Origin: Silene noctiflora
Taxonomy: Eukaryota; Streptophyta; Magnoliopsida; Caryophyllales; Caryophyllaceae
NCBI GenBank assembly: GCA_009801015.1
Contig: VHZZ01003050.1
Location: 69,446 to 106,820, forward strand
Length of the DNA: 37,375 bases
Direction of reading: 5' to 3'
Shown: positions 34,633 through 37,375 of the stretch, piece after piece
Numbering within the stretch: the first letter of the stretch is position 1
Layout of the letters: every line of letters starts with the position of its first letter
Made by a program: the position numbers and the translations under genes
The notes under the pieces: model-generated
The model's database searches: none
Seen by the model: only the letters and a program-made list of their open reading frames with translations
Told to the model about the DNA's origin: nothing

Positions 34633-35808
34633 TCACAAAGCAGCAATAATCATCTGTTTCTTACAACTTGACTCCATACCCAACAACTCCACTTCCCTTA
34701 ATCTTTTACCGTTTTCATTGACATTACAAATATCCACCCCAAATAACCGGAACATTTGGGCCGGGCGAACCGTTTCTACTACCGGGCTTTCAACTACTTG
34801 GCCCAATACCCCTTCTACTGGCTCAGACCCGGATCCGGACCCGATGATAGTTCCACCATTCCTTGGCTTCCAGTCAATGTAGAGCTGTTTGTCTAAACCG
34901 GTTGAGCGTTGGAAGGAGACTGCGTCTCCGGCTTTGAGATTCTTTTCTTTGACGAACCGGCTCCAGCCTTTGGTTAGTACGTAGCTTTGGCTACTGTTCC
35001 AGTAGGAATAGCGAAATCTCCAGACTTTTTGGTCTACGTCTTCGAAGTTAAGCAGCACGCCTTTGGAGGAGGACGGTGAGGAGCACGTCCCGCTCCCGTG
35101 AAGCGGGAAGTGCTTCTCGGCGTGCTGCTTGGGGATGACCAGGCGGTTCAGCTTTCCCACGTCGCTTGGGGTTACTACTTTTTCGAATAGCTGATCTCGT
35201 CTGGTCATCCCTTGATGACATCCTCCGACATTATTCATGTCGGATGATGTATGTCTGTTGAATGACCCGGATGCCCTACCGTCTAGCATCTGTTGTCTCA
35301 GGTTACGTCTGCTCTGCTGGAGCTCATCGCAGTACGTGTGTTTCCTCAGCATGTCGACCACCTCGGCCTTAGATTTCGAATTCAAAAACCTGAGCTCAGT
35401 CGCACCGGTCTCCTCATCTGGAGACAAAGGCTTAAAATTGGTCACAGCGTCGCGGCCTCGATATCTCTGGGCCGCGACGTCATAAGACCTTGCAGCCTCA
35501 TCCTCCTCATTGAAGGTACCGAGCCACACCCGTTGGTGTTTCTCGTAAATTTGGGCCCCCCAGCGCCCATTAGGCTGGGGGACAACACCTTTATACTTAG
35601 ATGAAGGTAGTTTCCTTGACTCGGCCTCGATCCCGTTCTCCGAGTCAATAACCACACTCGTACCACTACCCATTCGGTAAAGGCCGCCGGAGCCGGCCTT
35701 TACCTTTAAGGAAACATTAGGAAGTACAATATCATTATTATTGATATTATTGTTTTTTGAAGGAGTGTCAATTGTTGAAGAACTCTCATTATCCATGCTT
35801 GATTCCAT
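34633..35808 (-). CDS. TEM1: RAV-family AP2-B3 transcription repressor (TEMPRANILLO/RAV1-like)
   Basis: This is a nuclear DNA-binding repressor of the plant RAV family; relatives TEM1/TEM2 repress FT and gibberellin-synthesis genes and RAV1 restrains growth. A single intronless frame of 391 aa on the minus strand, as usual for RAV genes. Seen in order: a Ser/Asn-rich N-terminus, the conserved [17 protein letters not shown] block (43-59), one AP2 domain (about 70-126; [22 protein letters not shown]), a conserved linker ([13 protein letters not shown]), one B3 domain (about 207-313; [20 protein letters not shown]), and RLFGV (354-358), a known repression motif. By family knowledge AP2 recognises CAACA and B3 recognises CACCTG. 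The C-terminus ([12 protein letters not shown]) is closer to TEM1 than to RAV1. The AP2-B3 region is GC-richer than its surroundings. Family is certain; the exact orthologue is not. Confidence 0.95.
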   Translation of the reverse strand: MESSMDNESSSTIDTPSKNNNINNNDIVLPNVSLKVKAGSGGLYRMGSGTSVVIDSENGIEAESRKLPSSKYKGVVPQPNGRWGAQIYEKHQRVWLGTFNEEDEAARSYDVAAQRYRGRDAVTNFKPLSPDEETGATELRFLNSKSKAEVVDMLRKHTYCDELQQSRRNLRQQMLDGRASGSFNRHTSSDMNNVGGCHQGMTRRDQLFEKVVTPSDVGKLNRLVIPKQHAEKHFPLHGSGTCSSPSSSKGVLLNFEDVDQKVWRFRYSYWNSSQSYVLTKGWSRFVKEKNLKAGDAVSFQRSTGLDKQLYIDWKPRNGGTIIGSGSGSEPVEGVLGQVVESPVVETVRPAQMFRLFGVDICNVNENGKRLREVELLGMESSCKKQMIIAAL

Positions 35809-35921
35809 AAATTATAATTATTATTTTTTTGAGAAAATATGAAGAAAAATAGGTTGATTTAGTCTATAGGTTGAGTTTATGTGGGGATTATTAATTTGAA
35901 TGAAGAAGGAAGGTTTGGAGG

Positions 35922-35932
35922 GTATATATAAG
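35922..35932 (-). promoter_or_regulatory. TATA box of the RAV/TEM gene
   Basis: On the minus strand TTATATATACC lies about 115 nt upstream of the ATG at 35808. The following sequence is a plausible short leader. It is the best core-promoter element upstream of this gene. Confidence 0.65.
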
Positions 35933-36043
35933 GAAGATTATTCCATAAAAAGAAAAAAAAAATATTTTTGATATTTCTATTATAATATTTATTTAATGGA
36001 AGTAGTAGTATTTGGTGTATGGTGTTCAATATTATAATCATAC

Positions 36044-36090
36044 TAGTAGTATTATTATACTAGTATATAGTAGTATTATTATACTAGTAT
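36044..36090. repeat. 24-bp tandem duplication upstream of the RAV/TEM gene
   Basis: TAGTAGTATTATTATACTAG (with TAT after it) occurs at 36044-36066 and again at 36068-36090, identical over 23 bp. It sits about 110-170 bp upstream of the TATA box. Confidence 0.85.
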
Positions 36091-36149
36091 TTGATTGATA
36101 AATTTGTACGAAGTATGATGGATGACTATGGACTAGTATGGGGGGCGTG

Positions 36150-36155
36150 GGTCAA
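36150..36155 (-). promoter_or_regulatory. W-box core in the RAV/TEM upstream region
   Basis: The minus strand reads TTGACC here (GTTGACCCACG in context), the WRKY-factor core. It lies about 340 bp upstream of the start codon. Single W-boxes occur often by chance, so a function is only a possibility. Confidence 0.25.
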
Positions 36156-36643
36156 CTGTTAGGAAGATTCAAGGATAGAGATAGTGAGAGATAGATGCTC
36201 CAATTTTAGATTTTTTTATTTGTTGTTTTATTAAAGTTTATATTTAATATATGTTTTATAACACAAGGGTGACAATTATGAGAGAAATTCACGTATAGAT
36301 TACGTAATGTATGTAACAATAATACTTTGTATAAGCTTTATTATAGTTTTATTAAGGTAATTTTCTTTTTTAAATCGAAATATTATAATTGTTTGAATAC
36401 TGATATAAAAAAAAAATTGCATAATGAATGGTAAAAGTACATTCTGCATTAACACTCAATTTACACAACCTTATTATTCGAAATAAAATTTTAAACGAGA
36501 TTAAGAAAGAAGAAGAATATACTATCTTAAGACAATGAAATACACGAATGAAGTAGTATGATTGAGTTATATTGACTTTTAATATTACTATCTCAATTAT
36601 AACATCAGTCATTCTCTTGGAAGACTGGATCTATACATTGAAA

Positions 36644-36646
<3 letters not shown>

Positions 36647-36685
<39 letters not shown>

Positions 36686-36857
36686 AGGAGTATCCTCTGC
36701 CGACAGCTGGGACAATCTCATTCGGGGTACTGAAGGCAATTTAATGGGTTGACCCCTCCCAAGTTTGGCCTTTTCATTCGCAAGAGTCAGGAATCGAACC
36801 CCGACCACTTGTTTAAGAGATGAGAGCCCTTACCACTCATACCAGCCAACTTTGATT
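36647..36857 (-). mobile_element. tRNA-derived SINE with poly(A) tail and target-site duplication
   Basis: On the minus strand the element has a box-A-like TGGTATGAGTGG and a box B GGGTTCGATTCC about 35 nt later, then a ~120-bp body ending CTCCTGGT and a 36-nt A tail (T run at 36647-36682). Flanks ACATTGAAACAA (36635-36646) and ACATTTAAACAA (36858-36869) match at 11 of 12 positions, a target-site duplication. The tRNA-like part would carry the internal Pol III promoter. The near-intact boxes, long tail and duplication suggest a fairly young insertion. Confidence 0.85.
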
Positions 36858-37264
36858 ACATTTAAACAAATATGATAACACATAATTAGCTATTAAAGAT
36901 CTGTTTTACAAACGTTTTATATAGTTTCGTTTTATACAAGAGTTCGCATAGTAACATACATAAACCCTTTATATTATAATGGTATTAAAACTCGGTATGA
37001 GTGTGTAATTACGATATCTTTTTTTTTTTTCACAGGTTAATAATAAAGGGGTGTGCACGGGACCTAAAAAGGGTGTGGGTATACAAGTAATATGGGTGGA
37101 TGTATGGGAAGAGATATGTGAGAAAAGATCCACTTGGCCAAGTTGATAGAATTCACATGATAGGTAATTTAGTATTTTTCCAAAGTCCATCCCCCCTGTG
37201 GCTCTTCTGTGTTACCTTCCTCCTGATTCATGTGCATGGCCCTATGTACTTATTATTATTATTA

Positions 37265-37375
37265 CTAGTACAGATTCCGCGCTATTGCGCGTTATATAGA
37301 GTTTTTATTTTTTTAGTGTATTAAATTTGCATATCATAAATATTTAATATTTATCTCTTTTGTATTTTGATATGA
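37265..37375 (-). mobile_element. Helitron-like 3' terminus, element cut by window end
   Basis: On the minus strand the stem CGCGC...GCGCG (37278-37291, loop AATA) is followed by GAATCTGTA and then CTAG (37265-37268) with T next. This is the expected Helitron 3' arrangement. The element body extends to the right, beyond the window. Confidence 0.6.

Noticed and set aside
35237-35666. Open frames of 74-103 codons overlapping the RAV/TEM gene, two on the opposite strand and one in another minus frame
   Set aside because: They are shadows of the strongly conserved AP2-B3 coding frame and match nothing themselves.
36605-36808. 67-codon minus-strand frame with a poly-Lys run
   Set aside because: The Lys run is the translated A tail of the SINE; the rest is SINE body.
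36790-36850. Functional tRNA gene on the minus strand
   Set aside because: Box A and box B are present but the cloverleaf arms cannot be completed, and the tail plus target duplication show a SINE.

Overview
This is eukaryotic DNA, a plant nuclear segment of about 37 kb. It is AT-rich and holds four protein genes. Three have introns with plant-type splice sites, and the translated parts match land-plant families. Short motifs such as 'AAGACGGTCTTA' and 'TTGTGACGG' in noncoding DNA are, from general familiarity, common in Caryophyllales (Caryophyllaceae/Amaranthaceae). That taxon is a low-confidence inference.

Layout. 1-2.6 kb: intergenic, with decayed transposon ends. 2.6-9.8 kb (+): an ALY/REF mRNA-export adaptor gene (THO complex subunit 4, ALY3/ALY4 type), with a 5'UTR intron and six coding exons; its first coding intron appears to be GC-AG. 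9.8-12.6 kb: spacer with several miniature transposons, including a fold-back element flanked by a perfect 9-bp repeat, just upstream of the next promoter. 12.67-15.42 kb (+): plastid allene oxide cyclase (AOC, jasmonate synthesis), two exons. 16.24-23.40 kb (-): organellar type-1 methionine aminopeptidase (MAP1B-like), ten exons, convergent with AOC. 23.8-26.8 kb: a degenerate ~310-330 bp tandem array interrupted by a small Helitron and other insertions. 26.8-34.6 kb: gene-poor repeats, including a ~155-bp tandem array at 32.75-33.5 kb. 34.63-35.81 kb (-): an intronless RAV/TEMPRANILLO AP2-B3 repressor gene. 36-37.4 kb: its upstream region, a tRNA-derived SINE with target-site duplication, and a Helitron end cut by the window edge.

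The four genes belong to unrelated processes (mRNA export, jasmonate synthesis, plastid protein maturation, AP2-B3 repression). I see no gene cluster or new multi-gene system. The main interest is the transposon archaeology: nested insertions whose empty sites can be read from neighbouring paralogous repeats, and gene-structure details in the ALY gene. All exon models were made by eye from reading frame, family similarity and GT/GC-AG sites.
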